From contig JAXCGZ010019163.1 of assembly GCA_037179515.1 (NCBI GenBank), positions 22,501-86,500 of the forward strand: DNA of 64,000 nt. The letters are read 5' to 3'. The notes under the pieces were generated by a model that ran no database searches, was not told the origin of the DNA, and was given only the letters and a program-made list of their open reading frames with translations. Source of the DNA: Halocaridina rubra. Lineage: Eukaryota > Arthropoda > Malacostraca > Decapoda > Atyidae. Below, piece by piece: positions 45,023 through 58,059 of this stretch; the stretch's first letter is position 1, and each line of letters starts with the position of its first letter. The position numbers were made by a program, and so were the translations under genes.

Positions 45023-46735
45023 TACTATTCCTAAACTTTAAAATAAACATAATACTGTACAGGTACTGTACAGTATACATGTACTGTACAGTATAATAAA
45101 GCAACACTTATATGCATAAATATATCTGTACTTATAAACATAATTAAACTGTAGATTGCTTACTTTTACTGTACTCATGAGATGTGCTTGCATAGGGAGG
45201 GAGAGACTTGCTTATCAGTAGAAAGCTGGTCATGTCAGCTACTGCAAGACAGGGGCAGGCAGGTGAGTCTGGAAAGGCAAAAGAACTATCAATTCATAAT
45301 CTATAGAAAAACCTCTGCATTATAAACACACTTATAAACATAAACAAATATTACGCTAGTATCTCATTTTTAGATTTAAAAAACATTAAAAAAAATTAGA
45401 CTACTAAATTTTTAAATTCTAAACCACACCTATAAACATAAAAAATATTGCACTAGTATCTTATTTTTAAATTTAAAAAACACTTATAAGCAAAAAATAT
45501 TAGACTACTAAATTTTTAAATTATAAAACACTTATAAACATAACAAAACTGTAGATTGCTTACTTTTTCTGTTCATAGTACTCATGTGGTGTGCTTGCAT
45601 AGGAGGGAGGGAGAGACTGGCTTATTAGGAGGTGGAAGTAGGAGAGGCAGGTGCTGAGGAGACTGGGTCAGGTGAGTCTAGAGAGGCAAAAGAACATAAT
45701 GGGGCAGGTGAGTCTATAGAAGTAGAAGCACCTGAGGTAGAGGGTACAGGATCTTTTGGTGGGCGCTCCACCTTCACAATGAATTGGTCAAGGCTAGTCT
45801 GGATAGGTGCCCTCTTCTTCTCCTCATATATTTCCTTGTAACAATGCAAGGAATCGTTGATCCCTTTCTCGACCTTAGTGTACCTGGCAACGTTGAAGTC
45901 CTGAGCCTTGAGCTTTGCTAACAATTCCTCTGCCAAGGCAAACACTTCTTCCAGTTCCTTGGTCGTGAATTCTTGACCTCTGGGATCGGTAGGGCTTTCT
46001 CCTCTTCAATCATCTGCTGTTCCAGTTGAATTAGGTCCTCTATAGATAACTCCTCGCCATAAAATTCCAGGAGCTCCTTTACATCATCAACTTCCACCTC
46101 CATCTTGAGCTCCTTAATCATGACAACATCGTTCTTGGTTACAGCCTCAACTGTCTCCTTAAAGCCTCGAATATCATTCACAAATCAGGGCAAAAAGTCT
46201 GCTATACCCCATTCAAATTCATTTGTATCACTTCATCCCAAGCATCACCAATATTTTTCACAGCATGAAGAATATTGTATGACTTCCAGAAGTCCTTTAG
46301 AGTCAGGTTCTTGTCCTTTTCCATTGCCTTGAGAGCCATAGCAATTGTTCATCAGAGATAGTAGGCTTTAAAAGAGGCAATGACCCTCTGATCCATTAGC
46401 AGTAACAAGGAGGTGGTGTTAGGTAAAAGGAAAACCACCTTTACATTAGTATGGTAGTCATTTAAATTGGCAGGGTGACCAGGGGCATTGTCCAGGATTA
46501 GCAAAATCTTAAAGGGAAGACCCTTGGAAGCACAGTACCTCTCCACTTCTGGGACAAAATAGTTGCTGAACCAGTCCACGAATATTTGAATTGTTATCCA
46601 AGCTTTCCTATTTGACCTCCAGTAGACTGGCAGTGTACCCTTCCAAATGCCTTTGAGTGCACTTGGGTTTTCAGCCCAATAAACCATCAGGAGCTTCAGC
46701 TTACAGTGTCCAGAAGCATTAGCCCCCATATGATG
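45023..46735 (-). mobile_element. Tigger family A copy A7, partial, minus strand
   Basis: Contains the catalytic part of the transposase but neither end is recognisable. The C-terminal coding part was duplicated: CATAGGGAGGGAGAGACTTG (45193) and CATAGGAGGGAGGGAGAGAC (45597) begin similar stretches. Between them are tandem units with TAGACTACTAAATTTTTAAA (45310-45545). Confidence 0.6.
45625..46729 (-). pseudogene. Tigger (TIGD1-like) transposase, family A copy A7
   Basis: Minus-strand pieces: GANASGHCKLKLLMVYWAEN (46725), WKGTLPVYWRSNRKAWITIQ, second catalytic motif intact as ILDNAPGHPANLND (about 46470-46500), third motif LLMDQRVIASFKAYYL with the usual Gly changed to Arg. The helix region MNDIRGFKETVEAVTKN follows at 46181, then an acidic segment and ARYTKVEKGINDSLHCYKEI. 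The C-terminal PIP-like motif is QTSLDQFI (45778-45801), one Phe short of the consensus. Stops and frameshifts separate the parts near 46350 and 45945. The first Asp motif is missing because the copy is truncated at 46735. Confidence 0.8.
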
Positions 46736-46789
46736 GACACACCGACAGTAATAATGACAGTACAGGAAATACTGTCAGTAATATTGATC

Positions 46790-47186
46790 GTCTGTTTGGC
46801 CCTTTTAGACACCTTCAAATGTAGATTAGATAGACATATGACAGAGGTAGGGTGGTTAGACACCTTCAAATGTAGATTAGATAGACATATGACAGAGGTA
46901 GGGTAATAATAATAATAATAAACTTTATTTCCATTTTACAATGGGTATTCGTCAGCCAGGACAAGCCCCAACCCCCCACTGTGATGTCCACCCACAGCAG
47001 TTCCTGCCAGTAAACAGCTTAAACTCTCGGTCTTGGACGGGGACCGATCTTTCGACCTCGTGAATGCGAAGCCAGCGCGTTACCACTGTACTAGCCAGTG
47101 TATATATAATATATAATGATGATGATCTTTTCTTATCATAATTCTCTTTGTACTCGTGGAAGAAGCGTCCGCGGGCGCTTATTTAA
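46790..47186 (+). pseudogene. Second CR1/L2-like LINE, C-terminal end and 3' UTR
   Basis: The codons LDTFKCRLDRHMTEVG occur twice in direct repeat (46808-46855 and 46858-46905). The 3' UTR TGTATATATAATATATAATG, TTTTCTTATCATAATTCTCT, GTCCGCGGGCGCTTATTTA resumes at 47099 after an inserted SINE-T. It is the direct match for the hairpin arms at 42477-42696. The last conserved residues of the CR1/L2 domain are visible; everything upstream is lost. Confidence 0.7.
46906..47098 (-). mobile_element. SINE-T copy inside a LINE 3' UTR
   Basis: The tail side is AATAATAATAATAATAAACT and the head side ACCACTGTACTAGCCAG at 47097. LINE sequence flanks both sides, so the insertion point is directly visible. 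Confidence 0.85.
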
Positions 47187-47188
47187 AA

Positions 47189-47887
<699 letters not shown>

Positions 47888-48235
47888 TGTTCCTTCCATT
47901 ATCGCGAGGGCTCGGTTCCGGGACCTGGCGCGAGACAGAAAATCACGGAGTAGGATCAGCCTATATGTACATATATATTTTAATTTATTTTTACGTTTAA
48001 ACCGTATAAACTGTATAAACCCTCCCTGTACTGTTAAGAAACCACCCTTTACTTCATAAATAACAGCATGAAAGCGTAAATTTATATGACATACTCATGT
48101 ACATAGGTATTTTACAATTATTTTTACGTTTACTGTATACTGTAAATACTCCCTGCACTGTTAAAAAACCACCCTTTACTTTATAAATAACTGCATGCAA
48201 TGTAAATTTATATGTACGTGATAGGTAAACTTACC

Positions 48236-48318
48236 TTACCTGTTATGGTTAACATTTTCCTTTGCCGCTTAGGCTCACTACAAGAAGCTTTAGAAGATGA
48301 AGGATGCTTGGGAGGCAT
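48236..48318 (-). pseudogene. Transposase N-terminus of B4
   Basis: ATG at 48318-48316 begins MPPKHPSSSKASCSEPKRQR and is followed by KMLTIT, then coding stops at a deletion joint. It is the same leader as in B1, B3, B5 and B6. Confidence 0.7.
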
Positions 48319-48861
48319 TGCAAAGATTAAAATATGCGAGTAAAAAAATCACAAGCAAAACGTATTAATAAGCACAACGTGAACGCGCACACGTGAGTTA
48401 GACTGAACGAGCCTTTGTCCGAGACGCTGATAGCGGTATCGTATTTTACATGTTGCAATACTGTTAGTATTTATGTTTTTTACTATTGTTTACTGTTTTA
48501 TTATTCTTAAGCTAAGAAATACGTTTTTTTATCAATAAAATCATGAAACTACTGGAAATATAAATATATATGCTAGCTCACGTAGCTGCGACCCCAATAC
48601 ATTGTACGCTATCGGACACTATTTTGCATGATGCAATACTGTGAGATATATTGTAAGTAAGTATATCCAAATGTATGTTTTTTACTATTTTTTACTGTTT
48701 TATTATTCGTAGGCTGGGAAATAAATTTTTTTTATCAATTAGATAATGAAATATGTATTTTTCAATAAAAAAAATGAAAATACTGAAAATGTTGGTTATT
48801 TTTTTAATATTTCAATATTTTTGCATATATCCCCCCAAAAAAAAATAATTTGCTAAAAAAA

Positions 48862-48935
48862 AACCATACATATACCTTGGCTGTTTCCCCCTTTAATTGG
48901 GGGGTAGCCGACATCAAAAAAGGAAAGCAGTTTGG
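48862..48935 (-). mobile_element. SIDE-R, 5'-truncated copy
   Basis: The plus strand reads CATATACCTTGGCTGTTTCC, TTTAATTGGGGGGTAGCC and GACATCAAAAAAGGAAAGCA followed by GTTTGGG. On the minus strand the order CCCAAACTG then TTTCC..GATGTCGGCTACC keeps the same head-tail joint as 41956-42205, although only a few bases of the head remain. Confidence 0.7.
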
Positions 48936-48985
48936 GCAAACCATGGTACAGAGAAAACGCGATCCAGCGAAGGATTACTGTATAC

Positions 48986-48986
<1 letters not shown>

Positions 48987-49072
<86 letters not shown>
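48987..49072 (+). repeat. (AT)n microsatellite
   Basis: AT units beginning a few bases after the right end of B4. Confidence 0.95.
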
Positions 49073-49075
<3 letters not shown>

Positions 49076-49077
49076 TT

Positions 49078-49250
49078 CGATGCCAACATCAACAATGAAT
49101 ATTCTTGGATATTCGTTACACACCTCATATTATCCCTTCACATCTGACAAGTCATTAAAATTTCCATTTCTGTTTCTCTTTATTTTATATATTCTTCTAA
49201 CCCAGACCTCATGAGAGCAGTTTTATTTTATTATTTTTTGGCCTGTTCTT
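49078..49250 (+). mobile_element. SIDE-J retroposon
   Basis: Reads GATGCCAACATCAACAATGA, ATATTCTTGGATATTCGTTA, TCCCTTCACATCTGACAAG and CAGACCTCATGAGAGCAG, then TTTTTTGGCCTGTTC. It has the subtype 1 order and loses its last tail bases before a T run (49249-49269). Confidence 0.65.
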
Positions 49251-49270
49251 TCTTTTTTTTTTTTTTTTAT

Positions 49271-49599
49271 TTATTCAGATAACTGTACATGGGGACATGT
49301 GCACTTGGGCACTCCCAGTCATATTGCAGTTGATAAACATTACAATATATTTGGTTATGTATAAATAACATACTAATAGAATTTGCAATTAATTTTAAAT
49401 ATCATAGCAAGTAATTAATAATAAAATATAGTGTAATAATTGAAGAGTACTTGAAGAGTAATCATTGTGACAATATTTTCAATAGCCCTTGTTGAGTGCT
49501 ATCATTTAAGTTACATTTCACTTTCCAACGGTACTACTGCACACAATTTGAAGCAGATATAGAATAACAATTTTCAGGTTAGAATAATAAGTAGGTAAA
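49271..49599. other. No gene recognised
   Basis: AT-rich sequence with no frame of note. GTACATGGGGACATGTGCAC (49286) is a small palindrome-like stretch. Confidence 0.4.
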
Positions 49600-49691
49600 T
49601 ATACATACACATACACATATACATACACATACATATACATATATATATATACATACATATACACATACATACACATATACACATACATACA
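49600..49691 (+). repeat. (ACATAC)n-type microsatellite
   Basis: Imperfect ACATAC/ACATAT units. LINE copy 4 begins immediately after at GGAGATTACATC. Confidence 0.9.
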
Positions 49692-51832
49692 CGGAGATTA
49701 CATCAAAATGAATGAGCTTTTTGCAGTTATTGACTGGAGAACCTTATTTTACAACAAATCTGTACAAGAAATGTATGACATCTTTTGTGAGAAATATGGG
49801 AAGATAGTAGATGGCTGCATACCTGTCACCAAAGTAGGTGTAATTCATGCCAGAGAGAAATGGTTCGATAATGAGTGTAAAAGAGCTAAGGAGTGGAGAG
49901 ACAAATGCTGGAAAAGGTATAGGAGGAGAAAAAACATAAATGCCTGGCAAACCTACAAAAGAGCAAGAAATGACTACCTAAGTAAAAGGAGAGAGGCAGA
50001 GAGAGATTACGAGAGGAACATCACCAGGAAGGCTAAGGAAAATCCCAAGCTTTTCCACAGCTTTATCAGAGGAAAACTGAAGGTAAAAGAACAGGTTTTA
50101 AGGCTAAAGAAAGCGTATGGAAGCATCACTGAGACGGATGAAGAGATCTGCAAAGAATTGAACAAGGAGTTTCAGTCAGTATTTACAGTAGAAAATACCC
50201 CACCCCCTCAGATTGCAGTGATAGAAGCTCAAGGGCAGGTATTAGAGAACATCAACCTTACAGCCACAGAGGTATGCAAAGCGCTGATGGATTTAGATGT
50301 TCATAAAGCTACAGGTCCCGATGACATATCCCCTCATGTGCTTAAAAAATGCGCAAACACAATATCAGTGGCACTAAGTATCATATTTAAGGAGTCACAG
50401 GAGTCGGGGGAGATTCCAAGATGCTGGAAACAAGCAAATGTGATACCTATCTTCAAAAAGGGAAGGAGGGATACGGCTCTGAACTATAGACCTGTTTCCT
50501 TGACCAGCATAGTTTGCAAAGTTATGGAGAAACTACTAAGGAAACATATCTCTCTTCACTTGGAATCCTTCAACTTTTTGTCAGTGAGGCAACATGGCTT
50601 CAGAGAAGGTAGATCAACAGTAACAAACTTATTAGAATTTTATGATGAGGTAAGCCAAATCTTACAGGAAAGAGAGGGCTGGGCAGATTGCATATTCCTA
50701 GACTTCCAGAAAGCGTTTGACACTGTTCCACATGGGAGACTTATTAGGAAGCTGCAATCAATGGCTAGAATAGGTGGAAATGTTTTGGAATGGATAAAAA
50801 CTTACTTAGAAGGAAGGGAACAGAGGGTTAGAGTAAGACACTCAGTGTCTGAATGGAGAAGAGTTAGTAGTGGAGTTCCACAGGGTTCAGTTTTAGGGCC
50901 ACTTTTGTTCCTTGTATATGTAAATGACCTACCAGAGTCTGTAAATTCATTCATGAATATGTTTGCAGATGATGCAAAGATTGTGAAGAAAGTAAAAAAC
51001 GAGAACAATGGTAGAGAACTTCAGGAGGATCTAAATAATCTGCATGAGTGGTCAGAAAAGTGGCAAATGAAATTCAATACTTCAAAATGTAAGGTAATGA
51101 GAATGGGTACAAGTGCAAGAAGGCCCAAGCTTGACTACTCGGTGGGTGGAGTACAACTTCAAGAGACAGAAAATGAGAGAGATCTAGGAGTAAACATACT
51201 GGCAGATTTGTCTCCAGAAATACATATAAATGGCATAGTAAGGGCAGCATATGCATTCTTATCAAATGTAAGGGTAGCCTTCAGGCACATGGACAAGGAA
51301 ATGTTCAGAAATATTTATGTAACCTATGTGAGGCCAAAACTCGAATATGCAGCCCCCTTTTGGAATCCGCACTTCAAAAAGCACATAGCTAAGCTTGAAA
51401 AAGTTCAAAGACATGCCACGAAACTGGTGCCAGAAATACGCAATCTCAGTTATGATGAGAGGCTGAGGGAATTAGACTTACCATCACTCGAAGCTAGAAG
51501 AGTGAGGGGGGATATGGTGACAGTCTTTAAATTCCTTCATGGTTATGATAGAGTGGATAGGGATCGATATTTTGATATGGCTGGCTCTAGAACTAGAGGT
51601 CATAGTTTGAAGCTTCGTAAGAAAACTTCTTCGCAGGATGTAAGGAAATACTTTTTCAGTGTAAGAGTAGTTGATAATTGGAATTCGCTAAGCAAGGAGG
51701 TAGTTAATGCTATCTCAATCCATAGTTTTAAGGACAGGTATGATAAGTATCACTAAGTCTAAAATGGAACCGATCAGGAGACGGGAAGATACGAGCTTTG
51801 GGCTCTTTCCCGTAAACACAATTAGGTAATCA
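49692..51832 (+). mobile_element. CR1/L2-like LINE copy 4, 5'-truncated
   Basis: Starts at GGAGATTACATCAAAATG, the same sequence present within copy 2 near 38020, and ends in GTAAACACAATTAGGTAATC followed by ACATACACATAC units. The 5' truncation is typical of target-primed reverse transcription. Confidence 0.85.
49708..51756 (+). pseudogene. Reverse transcriptase of CR1/L2-like LINE copy 4
   Basis: The longest intact coding frame of its family here: 682 codons, ATG at 49708, TAA at 51754-51756. In the parent the ATG is internal, so the endonuclease is missing and the protein is only the C-terminal two-thirds. It shows a basic linker (KRYRRRKNINAWQTYKRARN), DVHKATGPDDISPHVLKKC (50300), FQKAFDTVPHGRLIRKL (50703), SGVPQGSVLGPLLFLVYVND (50870), catalytic FADD at 50962-50973, LEYAAPFWNPHFKKHIAKLE and the C-terminal domain ending HSFKDRYDKYH. 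No stops or frameshifts. Whether it can act in trans is unknown. Confidence 0.85.
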
Positions 51833-51922
51833 CACATACACATACATACATATATATATGCATGCATTAATTAGATGAGCAATAGAAACACCACTGGGGC
51901 TTCATAGCCATACATATCAAGG

Positions 51923-52078
<156 letters not shown>

Positions 52079-52154
52079 TTTGTGGTATTCATTTCAGCAA
52101 AAGGAGTTATTCGTCCTTACCACAGATAAAGACACATCCATGCATACTCATACA

Positions 52155-53689
<1,535 letters not shown>

Positions 53690-54668
53690 CACCCTGTTCC
53701 TTTTATGTGCGATTGTTTTATCCACAAAATTGCAATAACGCCCCAAAAAATAATAGTAAAAAATTCGAATTTCACGAATAATGCCCCCCCAAAAAAAAAA
53801 TTTATTTAAATAAGCGCCCACGAGCGCTTCTTCCACGAGTACAAAGAGGAATACGATAAGAAAAGATCATCATCATTATACATTATATATACACCCACCC
53901 TACCTCTGTCATATGTCTATCTAATCAACATTTGAAGATGTCTAGGGTATTGGCATTTATTATCCTATTAGGAATACTCTACGGTATTACTAAGCCAATT
54001 TTCACCAATTTCCCTTCTGAACCTAAATTTATCAAGCTTAAATCCATTACCCATTACGAGTTCTAGTTTGATCATGAATTTTTAAAACTTTATTAATATC
54101 TCCCTTGTTAATCCCTTTAAACCATTTATACACCTCAATCATATCCCCCCTAACTCTGCGCCTCTCTAGAGAATGTAGATTAAGTTTTTTTAATCTGTCA
54201 TATGGTAGATTTAGGGATTGCATCTTGCTTTGGTTATTTATAATTTTTATTTTATCTTTGCTTACATTTGCATATAGAGGTTCGTTTTCCTGTATCCTCC
54301 TCCTCTTCTACCGAATAAGTTACTTGCTCACGGTCACCATGCATGTCCCAGTGTACTGTAAGACTGTTGCCCTCTGCATAACAGAGTACAGTACAGTAAT
54401 GTATGTTAATTTCTAGCTGTAAAGTGAATATGAATATCTTCTGTATACTCTTAAAAATAGATACAGGGCTTTCTGCTTTGCTATGTAGTAATAAAATATG
54501 TTTTTTACTTATCTTATATCTTTGGCATGGTGTGTCCATGTAAGGTTTGGAACATATCTGTGCCCTTTATCATTGTTTCCTATGGAAAATGACTCGTTTT
54601 TTCACGCGATTTTCCATTTACCCGACACTTCTGAGAACCTATCTAGGCGTTATTCTGAGAACTAGGTG
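53690..54668 (+). mobile_element. Tigger family E copy E2
   Basis: A 979-bp non-autonomous copy with TA on both sides (53688-53689, 54669-54670), left end CACCCTGTTCCTTTTATGTG and right end TTCTGAGAACTAGGTG. It carries the C-terminus and 3' UTR of the second CR1/L2-like LINE on the minus strand (53803-54215). It shares all other sequence with E1 without the later insertions. Confidence 0.85.
53880..54215 (-). pseudogene. C-terminus of the second CR1/L2-like LINE, in E2
   Basis: The minus strand encodes LERRRVRGDMIEVYKWFKGI, NKGDINKVLKIHDQTRTRN, a frameshift, and KFRFRREIGENWLSN, then decayed sequence to the LINE 3' UTR (AGGGTGGGTGTATATATAAT at 53900). The fragment is the same as in E1, with both ends at the same points, so it was probably in their common ancestor. 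Confidence 0.7.
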
Positions 54669-54842
54669 TATATGCGAAAATATTAAAATTTTAAAAAATA
54701 AAAATTTTCAGTATTTTCATTATTTTATTGAAAAGAAAATTTTTCATTATTTCATTGATAAAAAAAAATGTATTTCTCAGCCTAAGAATAATAAAACAGT
54801 AAGAAATAGTAAAAAAAACATAAATTTGAACATGTAACTCTG

Positions 54843-55300
54843 CACCATACAAAGTACGATACCTGTATCAGCGCTTAGGAAAACGCAAAGGGTCGCACCT
54901 ACGTGAGCTAACATATATTAAAATTTCCAGTAGTTTCATGATTTTATTGATAAAAAAAACGCATTTCTTAGCCTTAGAATAATAAAACAGTAAAAAATAG
55001 TAAAAAACATAAATACTAACAGTATTGCACCATGTAAAATACGATACCGGTATCAGCGTTTCGGAAAACGAAAAGGGTCGCACCTACGTGAGCTAGTACA
55101 TATTGAAACTTTCATTATTTTATTGATAAAACAAGTATTTCTAGCCTAAGAATAAAAAAAAACACTAAAAATTTGTAAAAAACATAAATCTAAACATATA
55201 ACTCATGGTACTGCACCATGTGAAATACTGTCTGATAACGTACAATGTATTGGCGTCTTGGAAAACACAAAGGCTTGCACCAAAGTGAGATAGTTCATGG
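54843..55300 (+). repeat. Three ~187-bp tandem units in B6 left arm
   Basis: Units start with ACCATACAAAGTACGATACC (54843), ACCATGTAAAATACGATACC (55029) and ACCATGTGAAATACTGTCTG (55216). Each contains GTCGCACCTACGTGAGCTA or a variant. Confidence 0.75.
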
Positions 55301-55525
55301 AATGCTATTGGATGAAAGGGTGGGAGATGATGAATCACATAATTGTTTTTCTGCATGTTCTGTATCATGTGGTCTGATTGGCTTTTTGAATGAAGCTTGG
55401 GTCTCCCACCATCTTCCATTGTCTCGCCTCACTCGTTCAGTCTAACTCACATGTGCGCCGTTCGCGTTGTGCTTATTAATACATTGTGCTTGTGATTTTT
55501 TTACTCACGTATTTCAACCTCTGCA

Positions 55526-57297
55526 ATGCCTCCCAAGCATCCTTCATCTTCTAAGGCTTCTGGTAGTCAGCCTAAGCGGCAAAGGAAGATGTTAACCATA
55601 ACAGATAAGGTGAAATTGTTAGATATGCTGAAACAAGGAAAAAGGTTTGCAGATGTCAGCCGCCATTTTGGCCTCAATGAATCTACTGTTCGCTACATCA
55701 AAAAGGACGAGGCAAATATCAGGAAAACAGCGAGTATTTCATTTAATAAATCAGCGAAGAGGGTCGTAACATCCCGCAATAAGATAATAGTGCGGATGGA
55801 ATCTACTTTCACCCTATGGATTGCTGATTGCAGAAAGAAAAAATCAGGTTAGACAGCAATATCATACAAACAAAGGCGAAGAAGCTGTACGAGACATTCG
55901 CTACAAACGAACCCGTCGGCGACAGTGGCGACCGTGGAGAGGAGGAGGGGAGAGAAGATATCGACGACCAACAACCAGGATCCTCCTGCGATTCTCCACC
56001 AAGGATACAATCGTTCGTGGCAAGCAAGGGATGGTTCGCCAAATTTCAAAAACGCTATGGCCTAGAAAGCGTTTCGGTTTAACGAGAAACTGCCTCTGCA
56101 GATACAGCTGCCGCAGAAAATTACGTGAACAACAACTTCAAGAAAATTATCGCCGAAGGGGAATATGCTCCTGAGCAAGTCTTCAACATGGATGAGACTG
56201 GGTTATTTTGGAAGAGAATGCCATCTCGCACTTTTCTCTTCAAGGAAGAAGCTGAAGCCCCGGGATTTAAAGCGCACAAAGATCGCGTTACCCTCATCAT
56301 GTGTGGGAATGCTGCGGGCTTCATGTTAAAGCCCGGGCTTATCTACAAGTCAAAGAACCCTAGGGCTTTGAAGAATAAAAACAAGAATCTGCTGCCAGTG
56401 TATTGGATGCATAACCCTAAGGCCTGGATCACGAAAAGCCTCACATCGGACTGGTTTCACCAATGCTTTATCCCTCAGGTCAAACTTTATCTTGTGGAAA
56501 AAGGCCTTGAATTTAAAGTCCTTCTTTTGATGGATAATGCTAGTGGCCACGCAACTAATCTCGAATATGACGGTATTCAAGTAGAGTTCCTGCCACCGAA
56601 TACGACGTCACTGATTCAGCCTGTGGATCAAGGTGTTAATCGAGCGTTCAAGGCCCTCTACACAGGAAATGCCCTGGCGAACCTGGTTGAATCCATGGAT
56701 TCGGACAAAGAATTCTCAATGAAGACGTACTGGCATAATTACACGATTGCCACATGCCTTCAAAATATTCAGAATGCAATCAAAGAGATGAAGCTGGCCA
56801 CAATCAATGCCAGCTGGAAGAAATTGTGGCCCGAAGTCATCCACGACTACAAGGGATTTGCTCCTGACGAAGTCCATAACTCGGCAGTTGCAAAAGCTGT
56901 GAAGTTGGCTGCATTGCTAGGAGGAGAAGGCTTTAAAGATACAACTCACGAAGATGTGAATGAACTGATTGACTGCCACTAACAGCCTTTGAGTGATGAA
57001 GACTTGGAAGAAATGACAAAATCAGCGAGCGAAGAAGAGGAAGAAGAACTTCAGGAAACGTACGAAGAAATTAAAGAACCTGGCCTTACACTCGAACGTC
57101 TGGCAGCCATATATGAACATGTGAAAGCAGCCCAAAAACTCTCGCAGGAACATGACAATAATATGGTTTGTTCAGTGACTTTCTGCAATATTATCGACAA
57201 TGCCATGATTCCTTACCAGACCATCTTCGCACAAAAGAAGAAACAGCGACAGCAACTCCCCATTACCATGTTCCTCTCCCCCAAAAAGCAGCCGTAA
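55526..57297 (+). pseudogene. Tigger (TIGD1-like) transposase, family B, nearly intact
   Basis: The most complete transposase here, about 590 codons. It starts at ATG 55526 with MPPKHPSSSKASGSQPKRQR and helix-turn-helix DKVKLLDMLKQGKRFADVSR and FGLNESTVRYIKKDE. The second DNA-binding part ends with SKGWFAKFQKRYGLESVSV (56079). All three catalytic Asp codons survive: FNMDETGLFWKRMPS (Asp 56191), LLMDNASGH (Asp 56533) and PVDQGVNRAFKALY (Asp 56626), giving 30 residues between the last two, as in pogo. The acidic tail (SASEEEEEELQETYEEI) precedes a QLPITMFL C-terminus. Lesions: one frameshift in an A run near 55838 and two TAA stops at 56080-56082 and 56980-56982. As read it is inactive; related intact copies elsewhere could mobilise the many deleted family B copies. 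Confidence 0.9.
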
Positions 57298-57344
57298 AAC
57301 TGTTATTGGCTACGGAATAATTTCCTCTGGGGTCAACAAACATC

Positions 57345-57830
57345 ATTACCACCTCACTCACGGTAAGTTTACCTATCACGTACATATGAATTTACGTTGC
57401 ATGCTGTTATTTATAAAGTAAAAGGTGGTTTATTAACAGTGCAGGGAGGGTTTATACAGTAAACGTAAAAATAATTGTAAAATACCTATGTACATGAGTA
57501 TGTCATGTCATTACCACCTCATTCACCGCAAGTTTATCTATCACTTTCATATAAATTTACGTTGCATGCTGTTATTTATAAAGTAAAGGGTGGTTTTTTA
57601 ACAGTGCAGGGAGGGTTTATACAGTAAGCGAAAAATAATTGTAAAATACCTATGTACATGAGTGTCATGTCATTACCACCTCATTTACAGTAAGTTTATC
57701 TATCACTTTCATATAAATTTACGCTTGCATGCTGTTATTTATGAAGTAAAGGGTGGTTTGTTAACAGTACAGGGAGGGTTTATACAGTTTATTCAGTGTA
57801 AACGTAAATATAAATTAAAATATCTATGTA
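57345..57830 (+). repeat. Three 163-bp tandem units in B6 right arm
   Basis: CATTACCACCTCACTCAC (57345), CATTACCACCTCATTCAC (57508) and CATTACCACCTCATTTAC (57671) begin units that contain CATGCTGTTATTTATAAAGT, GTGCAGGGAGGGTTTATACA and AATACCTATGTACATGAGT. The same unit occurs in B1, B3, B4, B5 and B7. Confidence 0.85.
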
Positions 57831-57911
57831 CATATAGGCTGATCCTACTTCGCGAAATTCTTGTCTCACGCCGGGTCCCGGAACCGAACCTTCGCGATAA
57901 TCGAAGGAACA

Positions 57912-57914
<3 letters not shown>

Positions 57915-58008
<94 letters not shown>
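57915..58008 (+). repeat. (AT)n microsatellite
   Basis: AT units starting exactly at the right end of B6 and running to the gypsy element. Confidence 0.95.
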
Positions 58009-58009
<1 letters not shown>

Positions 58010-58059
58010 GGTATTTGAATGCTAGTTTTGATTCAACTGGAGCATTCTGGATAAATTCC

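Larger units (their letters stand above)
54669..57914 (+). mobile_element. Tigger family B copy B6, most complete member
   Basis: The right end is CGCGATAATCGAAGGAACACTG at 57914 before TA. The left terminus is absent; the copy starts with GTATATGCGAAAATATTAAA-type arm sequence next to E2. It holds three tandem units (54843-55300), a near-complete transposase gene (55526-57297), and three 163-bp right-arm units (57345-57830). Confidence 0.8.

Noticed and set aside
55821..56174. 117-codon Arg-rich frame within the family B gene
   Set aside because: It is an out-of-frame reading of the transposase, whose own frame shows the domain motifs.
57345..57830. Possible CRISPR-like array of spaced repeats
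   Set aside because: The units are contiguous 163-bp tandem repeats without unique spacers, they lie in a Tigger arm and the genome is eukaryotic.
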